A stretch of 11,224 nt of DNA from Sphingomonas sp. (lineage in GTDB: Bacteria > Pseudomonadota > Alphaproteobacteria > Sphingomonadales > Sphingomonadaceae), in assembly GCA_019747165.1 (NCBI GenBank), contig JAIERC010000011.1, positions 1 to 11,224 of the forward strand, written 5' to 3'. Position 1 is the stretch's first letter. Each line of letters starts with the position of its first letter. The notes under the pieces are model-generated. The model ran no database searches. It had not been told where the DNA came from and was given only the letters and a program-made list of their open reading frames with translations. Made by a program: the position numbers and the translations under genes. Below are positions 1 to 7,020 of the stretch, in pieces.

Positions 1-137
1 TGGGCCTGACGATTGAGACGGTGAGCCGCCAGCTCACGCGGATGAAAGCCGCCGGGCTGATCGCGCTGCCGGGGCTCCGCGCCGTCACCATCCGCGACCG
101 CGCCGCGCTCGAAGCCCGCGCCGAGGCTGCGGCCTGA
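1..137 (+). CDS. Crp/Fnr-family transcription regulator, C-terminal fragment (5' end outside window)
   Basis: The reading frame is open from base 3 to the TGA at 135-137 and gives 44 residues. They match the end of a winged helix-turn-helix of the Crp/Fnr/FixK family. The segment T-I-E-T-V-S-R-Q-L corresponds to the recognition helix, followed by R-M-K-A-A-G-L-I, the usual turn into the wing, and a short V-T-I-R-D-R-A-A-L-E tail. In FNR the E, S and R of the E-x-x-S-R motif contact half-sites of the TTGAT type; that spacing is kept here, so a FNR/FixK-like DNA specificity is inferred. The sensor domain is outside the window, so the signal it senses cannot be judged. The codons are very GC-rich (49 of 60 bases at 61-120 are G or C), unlike the DNA that follows. 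I found no TTGAT-N4-ATCAA site in the downstream intergenic regions, so a link to the secretion operon is unsupported. Confidence 0.85.
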   Translation, partial: GLTIETVSRQLTRMKAAGLIALPGLRAVTIRDRAALEARAEAAA

Positions 138-193
138 CGGTGAAGAGAATCGCAAAATGATCAGAAACCGTTATTTTTTAGATGCTTTCTTTT

Positions 194-222
194 GGGGAGC
201 ATTGCGAGATGCCCCCATTTTT
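194..222 (+). terminator. Rho-independent terminator after the Crp/Fnr gene
   Basis: GGGG (194-197), a bulged A, and GCAT (199-202) pair with ATGC (209-212) and CCCC (213-216) around a six-base loop (203-208). An A and five T (218-222) follow. The eight-pair GC-rich stem with a T tract, 57 bases after the regulator stop codon, is a good intrinsic terminator for the plus strand. It implies that the operon starting at 876 has its own promoter. Confidence 0.75.
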
Positions 223-461
223 ACTCGCAAATGTTTCGGATGGAGGCGACCAATAGCAGTTGGCCACCCATCGCTGACAGCGATCAGTCGCCTTTTCACA
301 TCAATCTTTGCCGAAGAAAACCTCCTTCTCCGATCTGAAAGTCGTCGCCTAATTCCCGCTTGACGCGTTTGGTCGAATGAATGCCGGACACGCACTTTCA
401 AACTGGATGAGAAACCGGGGATCAAAAAAACTGGACTATCGGTTAGCCACCTGCAGGTTTC

Positions 462-866
462 GTGATAAAGGACTTGAATGGTGATACTTTGAAAATCCGA
501 TCGATGCTCTGTCTAGATCAGATGATGCAGGTGAGTGGGGGCAACGCAACCGCATCGGTACGCTCTGACGCCCTTGGCTTTTCGATGCTCGCGGGTACTG
601 ACAAGAAGCTCGGCGGCAAATCGCAATTGGCCTTTGCGGTGCCTCTGCAAGAGGCGGGCGGCGCCGAATGCTTCCGTTCAAGCACTTTTTTTTCCAAACT
701 ATCTTTGGGTAGATATCGTCTTGCCAACAGGCTTTTTTGGCGATCCATCTATCGTTGTGCGGCTGGCATAATCCGCTCAGCTGAGGCGGCAGGCGAAGGA
801 CTAATGTTTCGGGGCCGCAACGCCGGCAAAGTTGCTTTAGAATTTTCGCTGCAGCGGCCTGACTGA
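462..866 (+). CDS. Doubtful hypothetical ORF (134 codons)
   Basis: A GTG-initiated frame of 134 codons ends nine bases before the ATG of the secreted protein at 876, so on spacing alone it could be the first gene of the operon. I do not recognise the protein. It has no signal peptide, no clear membrane segment and no known motif. Residue use is patchy, with a serine- and arginine-rich middle and a run through the T8 tract. No convincing ribosome binding site precedes the GTG, and other internal ATG codons are equally possible starts. Overlapping open frames of similar size exist on both strands, typical of non-coding DNA of this composition. I list it because nothing else explains these 400 bases, but a chance frame is more likely. 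Confidence 0.2.
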   Translation: MIKDLNGDTLKIRSMLCLDQMMQVSGGNATASVRSDALGFSMLAGTDKKLGGKSQLAFAVPLQEAGGAECFRSSTFFSKLSLGRYRLANRLFWRSIYRCAAGIIRSAEAAGEGLMFRGRNAGKVALEFSLQRPD

Positions 867-875
867 ATCACGGCG

Positions 876-1406
876 ATGCGCATACTTTCAGTCATAGCAG
901 TGATGATGGCGCTGTCATTCGTGGAGCATTGCCACGCGATGCCGTTTTTGTCGCATCACGCAAAAATTGTTATCACGAAAACAAAGATCGACGACTGGAC
1001 TCTTGAAATTGCACGGAATCCATTTTCAGAAGGCCAGACATGTAAGCTTCGCGCCGTCAATAACCGGGCGTTTTATGCGAACGGCGCCGTTGCGTTCCGT
1101 TTCAGGCAGCGTTGGGACCTCAGCGAGGCGGTCTATCGGTTAGACGGCGCTGCGCCGCGCCATAGCCGGAATGATCTTCCCCAACTTTTGGCCCTAAAAG
1201 TTCCGATTGATCGCGGTGGAATGGACAATGCCAGCGGGGGTCTCGTTTGGATTCCATATGATCGGCTTGTCGAGGCTAACCAGGTAACCATCCAGCCGCA
1301 GCCCGGACGTAATCTTACCAATTTTCGATTCCGCGGGCTTCGATCGCTGCACGATATTGCAATTGCGAAAGGCTGCGTACCGGACAGCCGTTTTGTTGAG
1401 CGATGA
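876..1406 (+). CDS. Exported protein of unknown function, first gene of the type I secretion operon
   Basis: This gene encodes 176 residues. The N-terminus looks like a Sec signal peptide: Arg2, a hydrophobic stretch (residues 3-16) and a likely cleavage site after H-C-H-A at residue 21, so the mature protein of about 155 residues should be periplasmic. Cys19 is inside the signal and the lipobox rule is not met, so a lipoprotein is unlikely. The mature part has exactly two cysteines, Cys56 and Cys167, well placed for one disulfide, and many short beta-prone stretches. I recognise no family. The start at 876 is chosen because it gives a proper signal peptide; GTG 900 and ATG 903/906 would remove part of it. 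No strong ribosome binding site is visible. Its last codon overlaps the tolC-type gene by ATGA (1403-1406), so the two are probably co-translated. By position it could be an accessory factor or an inhibitor of the exported protease, as AprI/Inh-type proteins are in serralysin operons, but no sequence match supports that. Confidence 0.7.
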   Translation: MRILSVIAVMMALSFVEHCHAMPFLSHHAKIVITKTKIDDWTLEIARNPFSEGQTCKLRAVNNRAFYANGAVAFRFRQRWDLSEAVYRLDGAAPRHSRNDLPQLLALKVPIDRGGMDNASGGLVWIPYDRLVEANQVTIQPQPGRNLTNFRFRGLRSLHDIAIAKGCVPDSRFVER

Positions 1407-3091
1407 TGGGGGGCGGATTATTGGTATTGCTGATGGCACCGCTTCTCGCGGGCTTCATCGAGATGGACGAGGCGGATGCCGCAGCGTCGAGTAAAGGCAT
1501 CACCGCGTCTGCTGATCCGATCGCGATAAAGTGCGCTGGTCGCACCCGCTCGACCTGCTCGAGTTCGACAAGGACGTCACAGCATTTGAAATTGCCTTCG
1601 TTTGACGTCGAGCCTGAACCGCAGCCAACCGAAACGCTTGCTGGCGCGCTTGAGGCAGCATACCGGACCGCACCTGCACTTGCCGCTCAGCGGTATCAGC
1701 TTCGGGCGACCGACGAGGATTATGCGCAAGCAATCGCCGAACTGAACCCTACCAGCACGTTCGAGATCGTCGGTGGTTATGGCAGGACGGTTCCAGATCG
1801 GACGACGCAAGCACGGGTCTCTGTCGTTCAACCCCTCTACACCGGGGGGCGTGCCACCGCAGACCGCGAGGCAGCTTTGGCAGCAGTCGGGGCGGGACGC
1901 GAACAACTGCGAGGCGGCGAGGGCGACCTCCTTCTACAAGTGATCACCAGCTATGCCGACATCCGGCGCGACTCGGAGGTGCTGCGATTGCGTGCCGCCA
2001 ACTTGAAGCAGCTTACGGCGACGCTTGATGAGGTGAAGGCGCGGCGCGAAGCGGGTGAACTGACGCGAACAGATATCGCTCAGGCTGAAACACAGCTCTT
2101 GCTCGCACAGGCTCAGTTCAACGTCGCCGAACAACAATATGAGGCCGATCGTGCAACTTATGCGGCGCTGGTGGGACATGACCCTGGCGCGCTCGCACCA
2201 TCACCGCCCTTGCCGCAGCTGCCGGGATCGATCGATATGGCGTTCGACCTTGCCTACACTTCCAACCCCGATTTGGCGCGAGCGATTGCCACCGAGCGCG
2301 CCTCGCGCGCGCGCATTGCCGCTGCTCGCGCGGACGGTAGGCCTACTGTGTCCTTGCGCGGGTCGGCGAATTTTATCGGCCAGGTCGCCCCCCTTAATCT
2401 CGTAAACGGGAATCAGGTGTTCGATGGTCAGGCGGTGCTAACGATCCCGCTCATCACCGGCGGGCGCGTGCGATCGCTTGTTGCGCAGGCGCAGGATCGT
2501 AATGCCGTCGATCGCGTCGGGATCGAGGCAATGCGCCGGCGTGTGGTCGAGAGGATCGTCACCAGCTGGAATGCAATCGCCACCGGGCAGCGCAACGTCG
2601 AAGTGGGCAAAGCGCAACTCGCGTCGGCGCGCGTGTTCGACGAGGGAACGTTTGAGGAATATCGCGCAGGGCTGCGTTCGACGTTTGACGTGCTATTCGC
2701 GCATGGCTCGCTCCGCGATGCTGAGATTGCGCTCGTCAATGCCCGCCGCGATACCTATGTTGCTCAAGCGACGTTGCTGCGCCACATTGGTTTCCTGGAG
2801 GCGCGAGCGTTGCTAACTGGGACGGGTCTCCACCATCCCGATCTCCATTTTGACAAGATTAACAATCGCGCCAGAGTACCCTGGGCCGGCGCAGTCCAAG
2901 CGCTTGACCGGGTCTATTCCACCCGACCCAGCCAGGCTGGCCTCGAGCAGCCGTCGGCCGGTGAAGGCGACCCCGCGATCGTGCCTGCGCCTGAGCAGCC
3001 GAAAATTTCACCCGCACGCACCTCTCCGGTTGTTCCGATCCCCGGTACGACGGGGCGTCCGTTATCTGATCGGAGCCTCAAACGACCATGA
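1403..3091 (+). CDS. TolC-family outer membrane channel protein of a type I secretion system
   Basis: This protein of 562 residues should form the trimeric outer-membrane and periplasmic exit duct of the type I exporter. A hydrophobic N-terminal segment (residues 5-18), ending near A-D-A at 24-26, acts as signal peptide. The mature TolC fold begins about residue 77 (E-T-L-A-G-A-L-E-A-A-Y, the usual first helix). It shows the two structural repeats expected of the OEP family, with long Ala/Glu/Gln/Arg-rich helices. The second ends in the characteristic E-E-Y-R-A-G-L-R-S-T-F-D-V-L segment and helices up to about residue 470. Two features are unusual: a 50-residue linker after the signal peptide containing Cys44 and Cys52, and a proline-rich, probably disordered tail from about residue 490 to 562. 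The gene starts with the ATGA overlap to the upstream exported protein (ATG 1406 is an alternative start) and ends with an ATGA overlap to the ABC exporter gene. Confidence 0.9.
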   Translation: MMGGGLLVLLMAPLLAGFIEMDEADAAASSKGITASADPIAIKCAGRTRSTCSSSTRTSQHLKLPSFDVEPEPQPTETLAGALEAAYRTAPALAAQRYQLRATDEDYAQAIAELNPTSTFEIVGGYGRTVPDRTTQARVSVVQPLYTGGRATADREAALAAVGAGREQLRGGEGDLLLQVITSYADIRRDSEVLRLRAANLKQLTATLDEVKARREAGELTRTDIAQAETQLLLAQAQFNVAEQQYEADRATYAALVGHDPGALAPSPPLPQLPGSIDMAFDLAYTSNPDLARAIATERASRARIAAARADGRPTVSLRGSANFIGQVAPLNLVNGNQVFDGQAVLTIPLITGGRVRSLVAQAQDRNAVDRVGIEAMRRRVVERIVTSWNAIATGQRNVEVGKAQLASARVFDEGTFEEYRAGLRSTFDVLFAHGSLRDAEIALVNARRDTYVAQATLLRHIGFLEARALLTGTGLHHPDLHFDKINNRARVPWAGAVQALDRVYSTRPSQAGLEQPSAGEGDPAIVPAPEQPKISPARTSPVVPIPGTTGRPLSDRSLKRP

Positions 3092-5265
3092 GCGGCGTCA
3101 ATCCTGAAGTCGAGATCGGCCAGGCGAGCGACGATAGCGGGCCGATCGCGCTGGCCGCGATGTTTGCGATGCATCGGATCGTGGTTGATCCCTTGCAATT
3201 GCGCCACAGTCTTGGACATTATCACGCTGCAAGCTCGCGCGATTTACTCCGTATCGCTAAGGGGCACCGGGAGGTGCGGGCTCGCTCTATTCAAACTACG
3301 TTCGATAAGCTCGTACGTATGCCATTGCCCGCGATTGCAAACGGATCGCAAGGTTGGTTCATCGTGGGCCGGGTCGCTGGAGACGAAGCGCTCGTTCAAT
3401 TCGTGACCCAACAGCCGGGCGTCACGGAGTTTCCGATCCGCAAGCTCACCCGCGATGAACTCGAAGCGATCTGGTCAGGCGAGTTGGTGTTGATCACCAC
3501 GCGCGAGGGTTTGGGTGCCGCTGGACGACCCTTCGACTTTACCTGGTTCATCCCCCAGATTGTCAAATACCGTCGGCTAATTGGCGAAGTCCTGCTGGTT
3601 ACGCTTGCGCTTAACCTGCTCGGTCTCGCAGCACCGCTGTTCTTCCAAAACGTTGTCGATAAGGTCTTGGTCCACGGTTCACTCGACACACTTACCGTGC
3701 TCGCAATCGGTTATGTCGCGGTCTCGTTCTGGGAAACCGCGTTCGGGTGGTTGCGTACGCGGCTCTATTCCGAAACCAGTCAGAAGATCGATGTCGAACT
3801 CGGTGCGCGGCTGTTTCGGCATCTACTCGGGCTTCCGATCGGCTATTTCGAGGCGCGGCGCGTGGGTGATATCGCGATGCGCGTACGCCAGTTGGAAACA
3901 ATACGCGAATTTCTGACCAACGCCTCTTTAACGGTTCTGGTCGATCCCGCCTTCACGGTAGTCTTTCTTGTCGTAATGTGGTTCTACTCGGTCAAACTAT
4001 TTCTGATTTCGGTACTAACGATCCCGGCTTACGTCCTGGTGGCGGTTTTCGTGACCCGCCCTCTGCAGGCTAGGATCGAGGAGAAGTTCGAACGCGGAGC
4101 AGCCAACAACGCGCTGCTCGTCGAGAGTATTTCTGGCATCAACACGCTAAAGGCCGGCGCAGTAGAGCCGCAATGGCAGGAACGGTGGGAGCGACAACTG
4201 GCCGGCTACAGTACCGCCAGCCAAAGAGTAATCAACATAGGCAACACTGGGTCGCAGCTGATCCAATTAATCTCCAAGCTTAACCTTGCGGCGATTCTTT
4301 ATTTTGGTGCCGAGGCGGTGATCGCACACAAGCTAACCGTTGGTGGCCTTGTCGCTTTCAATATGTTTGCGCAGCGCGTTTCAGGCCCTGTAATTCGTAT
4401 GGCGCAGCTGTGGCAGGATTTCCAGCAGGTGCGCATCGCGATCGCCCGACTGGGTGACGTACTCAACCAGCCAATGGAGCCTGGCGCCGGCAGTCGCACT
4501 GCATTGCCCGCTATCAGGGGCGACATCGCGTTCAATATGGTGCGGTTTCGCTATGGCCTTGAAGGGCCATGGACGCTTGAGGACATTGACTTGAAGATTG
4601 CTGCGGGCGCTTCGCTTGGGATTGTCGGCTCGTCTGGTTCGGGCAAGTCGACGTTGACCAAGCTACTGCAGCGGCTCTACGTCCCGCAGGGTGGTCGGAT
4701 CACGATCGACGATGTGGACATTGCACAGATCGACCCCGCGTGGTTGCGTCGGCAGATCGGCGTTGTGCTTCAGGAGAACCTGCTCTTCAATCGCTCGATC
4801 CGCGAGAACATTGCTTTGCCCAATCCGGCAATGCCGCTCGCAGCGGTGATCGAGGCTGCGCGATTGGCAGGTGCACACGACTTCATCCTAAAGCTACCCG
4901 GTGGCTATGACACCCCGGTCGAAGAACGCGGGACCAACCTGTCAGGTGGCCAACGTCAGCGACTTGCGATTGCGCGTGCCCTCGTCACACGACCGAGAAT
5001 CTTGATCCTTGATGAGGCAACCTCTGCACTCGATGCTGAAAGCGAGGAGATCATCCAGGCCAACTTGAAGGCGATGAGCCAGGGCCGCACCGTGGTTATC
5101 ATCGCGCACCGGCTTTCGGCGGTGCGGCAATGCGATACCATCATCGCGCTCGAAGGCGGCAGGATTGTCGAGCGCGGCACGCACGCTGAACTCTTACGTG
5201 CGGGTGGCCGCTATGCTGATCTGCATCGCCGTCAGAGCGGTCTTGCCGATAGCGGTGCCGCATGA
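3088..5265 (+). CDS. HlyB-type type I secretion ABC transporter (permease-ATPase) with inactive C39-like domain
   Basis: This inner-membrane exporter of 725 residues powers export by ATP hydrolysis. Residues 1-140 are a peptidase-C39-like domain. At the catalytic position of C39 peptidases (D-C-G-P) the sequence is D16-S17-G18-P19, and the histidine region reads G-W-F-I-V-G. The domain is therefore expected to be non-proteolytic, like the HlyB CLD that binds RTX substrates. Membrane helices start near residue 164 and the transmembrane domain runs to about 440. The nucleotide-binding domain has Walker A G514-S-S-G-S-G-K520-S521, signature L618-S-G-G-Q622, Walker B ending D642-E643 and H-loop His674. 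All catalytic residues are intact and the length is typical. GGAG at 3072-3075 lies 12 bases before the ATG, and the start overlaps the TolC stop as ATGA, so translational coupling is likely. The stop overlaps the HlyD-type gene in the same way. Substrate is inferred from context: the RTX protease at 7021. Confidence 0.95.
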   Translation: MSGVNPEVEIGQASDDSGPIALAAMFAMHRIVVDPLQLRHSLGHYHAASSRDLLRIAKGHREVRARSIQTTFDKLVRMPLPAIANGSQGWFIVGRVAGDEALVQFVTQQPGVTEFPIRKLTRDELEAIWSGELVLITTREGLGAAGRPFDFTWFIPQIVKYRRLIGEVLLVTLALNLLGLAAPLFFQNVVDKVLVHGSLDTLTVLAIGYVAVSFWETAFGWLRTRLYSETSQKIDVELGARLFRHLLGLPIGYFEARRVGDIAMRVRQLETIREFLTNASLTVLVDPAFTVVFLVVMWFYSVKLFLISVLTIPAYVLVAVFVTRPLQARIEEKFERGAANNALLVESISGINTLKAGAVEPQWQERWERQLAGYSTASQRVINIGNTGSQLIQLISKLNLAAILYFGAEAVIAHKLTVGGLVAFNMFAQRVSGPVIRMAQLWQDFQQVRIAIARLGDVLNQPMEPGAGSRTALPAIRGDIAFNMVRFRYGLEGPWTLEDIDLKIAAGASLGIVGSSGSGKSTLTKLLQRLYVPQGGRITIDDVDIAQIDPAWLRRQIGVVLQENLLFNRSIRENIALPNPAMPLAAVIEAARLAGAHDFILKLPGGYDTPVEERGTNLSGGQRQRLAIARALVTRPRILILDEATSALDAESEEIIQANLKAMSQGRTVVIIAHRLSAVRQCDTIIALEGGRIVERGTHAELLRAGGRYADLHRRQSGLADSGAA

Positions 5266-6656
5266 GCGGGCCCGGTCACTACCTGGGGGTGATCCGCGAG
5301 GCGCTACGTGCCGATCGAGAAAGGCGCAAAACGCATCAAGTCAGCCGGGAAACGGAGTTCCTCCCCGCCGCGCTCGAGGTCGTCGAACGGCCAGTCTCGC
5401 CTACCGGAAGGCTCACCGCCTGGGTGCTGATTGCCTTGCTCGTCGCGACGCTAGCGTGGCTCATTCTGGGCAAGGTTGATGTGGTCGCGTCGGCCACCGG
5501 CAAGGTCCTGCCCAGCGGCAGCATCAAGATTGTCCAGTCGGCCGGGTCTGGCGTGGTTGCTGCAATCCACGTTGCCGACGGCGATCGGGTCACCAAGGGG
5601 CAGGTTCTCATTGACCTTGATCTAACGCTATCGTCGGCCGAGCTCGAACAGGCGAACAAGGCGCTACTCGCTACAGAACTTGATGTCGCGCGCAACCGGG
5701 CTGTTGGCGACGCGCTCAGGGGCGGTGGATTACACTTTGCGCCACCTCCTGGAACCCCTGGAGACATCTCGGCGACACAACAGAAACTGATTGCTGCCCA
5801 ACTCGCCGAGGTTAACTCGGCCGTCGCAGGTTACAGCGCCGCGCGGTCGTCTGCGCTCGCCGATGCACGCGCCGCCGATGCGCAGCGGAGCAAGTTCGAC
5901 GCTACACTACCAATCCTCGATCACGAGCTCGACGCGATGAACCGGCTTGACGCTCAAGGCTATGCGCCTGGGCTGCGCCTACTCGAACTGCAACGTCAGC
6001 GCCGCGTCGAGCAGGGTGACCGCGATGTCGCCTTGGCGCAGCACGCGCGTGCTATGGCCGAAGCTCGGCGTCTTGCTGCGCAGATAGCGCAGACGCGTGA
6101 TCAGGCAATTCGGCAGACTCTGGCCGATCTCGCTAAGGCCGAAAGCGAGGCGATCCAGAAACGAGAGGAGGTGACTAAGGCGATGCGCCGGAAGGGCCTT
6201 AAGCGATTGCTGTCGCCGGATAACGGGACCGTTCAGCAACTTGCGGTACACACGATCGGCGGCGTGATCGAGCCAGCTCGCACGCTTATGGTCATTGTGC
6301 CCACTCATGGCGAAATCGAAGTCGAGGCCCGCGTCTTGAACAAGGACATCGGCTTTGTGCGCGAGGGGCAGAGCGCCGAGGTGAAGTTCGAGGCCTTTCC
6401 CTTCGCACGCTATGGAACGGTTCCAGGCAAAGTTGTGTCGCTGAGCCGTGATGCAGTGGTCGATCCCAAGCTTGGTGCAACCTACGTGGCGCGCATTCGC
6501 CTGACTCGCGCGACAATTATGGTCGACGACAAGCCGGTGCTGTTATCTTCGGGCTTGGCCGTTACCGTCGACATTCGCACCGGATCGCGCCGGATTATTT
6601 CCTGGCTGTTGAGCCCAATCCAGACCTCGGTCTCGCAGGCGGGAAGAGAAAGATGA
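5262..6656 (+). CDS. HlyD-family periplasmic adaptor (membrane fusion protein) of the type I secretion system
   Basis: This adaptor of 464 residues links the ABC exporter to the TolC channel. The first 50 residues are cytoplasmic and charged, followed by one membrane helix at 51-69. After it come a first half of a lipoyl-like domain (about 85-120, with G-S-G-V-V-A-A-I-H-V-A-D-G-D-R-V), a long Ala/Glu/Arg/Gln-rich coiled-coil hairpin (about 125-300) and the second lipoyl half from about residue 317 (L-S-P-D-N-G-T-V). Beta-barrel and membrane-proximal parts run to about 440, including the conserved F-E-A-F-P-F-A-R-Y-G-T segment typical of type I secretion adaptors. Size and order are standard. 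The start codon overlaps the ABC exporter stop (ATGA at 5262-5265). It is the last gene of the operon. No strong terminator follows; the protease gene starts about 365 bases later. Confidence 0.95.
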   Translation: MSGPGHYLGVIREALRADRERRKTHQVSRETEFLPAALEVVERPVSPTGRLTAWVLIALLVATLAWLILGKVDVVASATGKVLPSGSIKIVQSAGSGVVAAIHVADGDRVTKGQVLIDLDLTLSSAELEQANKALLATELDVARNRAVGDALRGGGLHFAPPPGTPGDISATQQKLIAAQLAEVNSAVAGYSAARSSALADARAADAQRSKFDATLPILDHELDAMNRLDAQGYAPGLRLLELQRQRRVEQGDRDVALAQHARAMAEARRLAAQIAQTRDQAIRQTLADLAKAESEAIQKREEVTKAMRRKGLKRLLSPDNGTVQQLAVHTIGGVIEPARTLMVIVPTHGEIEVEARVLNKDIGFVREGQSAEVKFEAFPFARYGTVPGKVVSLSRDAVVDPKLGATYVARIRLTRATIMVDDKPVLLSSGLAVTVDIRTGSRRIISWLLSPIQTSVSQAGRER

Positions 6657-6663
6657 GATTGGG

Positions 6664-6695
6664 CCTGAGCCTGAACCTGAACCTGAGCGCCTGAG
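6664..6695. repeat. Short tandem hexamer repeat CCTGAR
   Basis: Four uninterrupted copies of CCTGAG/CCTGAA occupy 6664-6687, and a fifth (CCTGAG) follows two bases later at 6690-6695. It starts eight bases after the adaptor stop codon. No function is evident; such arrays can vary in copy number. Confidence 0.8.
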
Positions 6696-6780
6696 ATGCT
6701 GGGAAGATCGGCAGCATTGCCCGATGCGCAGCAATTCGGAAGCAAAACGCTGACATGCGCTACCTTAGGTATAAAAAAAC

Positions 6781-6820
6781 CAAGACCGAGGCATTTTTGG
6801 CGATTCGTGATAAGGTCTTG
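6781..6820. repeat. Inverted repeat CAAGACC / GGTCTTG upstream of the protease
   Basis: Perfect seven-base arms at 6781-6787 and 6814-6820 flank 26 bases. Seven A lie just left of the left arm, so on the minus strand the structure would be followed by a T tract, but the loop is long for a terminator. The right arm overlaps the possible -35 element, so an operator role is conceivable. Confidence 0.35.
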
Positions 6821-6847
6821 CAAAATACCTTGCTGGATGCCCATAAT
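6818..6847 (+). promoter_or_regulatory. Possible sigma70-type promoter for the protease gene
   Basis: TTGCAA (6818-6823) and CATAAT (6842-6847) are separated by 18 bases and lie in an AT-rich stretch. Each matches the consensus at four or five of six positions. A transcript from here would have a leader of about 165 bases before ATG 7021. Similarity only; low certainty. Confidence 0.3.
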
Positions 6848-7010
6848 TTCAGCTAATAAAAATTTTGAAATATAGGGGGTTAGCCGTAGTCGCGATCCTC
6901 GTTGGCCAAAAAACTCTGGTTATCGCTGAACGAGAATGGGCGAGCATCTCACCGGGTGAATTTTTACATGTTTTCAGCCCAATTAAGGCCAAGAATGCAC
7001 TTCAGTTGAT

Positions 7011-7020
7011 GGGGGGGGGG
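7011..7020 (+). promoter_or_regulatory. G10 homopolymer acting as possible ribosome binding site of the protease
   Basis: Ten consecutive G directly precede ATG 7021. Five G could pair with the CCUCC anti-Shine-Dalgarno through one G-U wobble, leaving a spacer of about five bases, and no other purine-rich site precedes this start. Tracts of this length are prone to slipped-strand length change, which would alter spacing here, or the frame if translation starts further upstream (TTG 6865, TTG 7006, ATG 7009). Confidence 0.45.

Larger units (their letters stand above)
138..875. other. Cryptic AT-richer intergenic region upstream of the secretion operon
   Basis: Apart from the terminator at 194-222 I see no convincing gene here. 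The composition drops sharply after base 137: 28 of 60 bases are G or C at 181-240. Short sequence features are: the heptamer GTCGCCT at 287-293 and 344-350 with its complement AGGCGAC at 244-250; a perfect hairpin GCCTCT/AGAGGC with a three-base loop at 641-655; a run of eight T at 686-693; and a ten-base palindrome CTCAGCTGAG at 776-785. The promoter of the secretion operon must lie somewhere in this region. A CATAAT box at 767-772 is -10-like, but I find no matching -35 at proper spacing. The region could be a decayed remnant left by an insertion event. Confidence 0.5.
6657..7020 (+). promoter_or_regulatory. Control region between the secretion operon and the protease gene
   Basis: These 364 bases carry no separate gene I can support. 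They contain, in order: tandem CCTGAR hexamers just after the adaptor stop; a small hairpin TACC-TTA-GGTA (6761-6771) followed by seven A; a longer inverted repeat (6781-6820); a possible sigma70-type promoter (6818-6847); and a G10 tract (7011-7020) touching the start codon at 7021. A frame in phase with the protease is open from TTG 6865, with an in-frame TAA at 6844-6846 just upstream. The 52 residues it would add resemble no serralysin leader that I know. The layout suggests the protease is transcribed from its own promoter, possibly in addition to read-through from the operon. Confidence 0.45.

Noticed and set aside
157..363. 68-codon plus-strand frame after the regulator
   Set aside because: It runs straight through the terminator hairpin at 194-222 and has no recognisable content.
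138..875. FNR/FixK-type binding site linking the upstream regulator to the operon
   Set aside because: No TTGAT-N4-ATCAA-like site was found here or in 6657-7020, and the terminator separates the regulator from the operon.
1133..1321. Minus-strand small frames opposite the exported protein and the TolC gene
   Set aside because: Arginine- and proline-rich shadows without start signals, opposite genes with clear reading frames.
6865..7020. Upstream in-frame TTG start giving a 1059-residue protease
   Set aside because: No ribosome binding site precedes the TTG, the extra 52 residues do not resemble a serralysin N-terminus, and the family-like start M-P-V-V-S-D-F lies at 7021. Kept only as an alternative.
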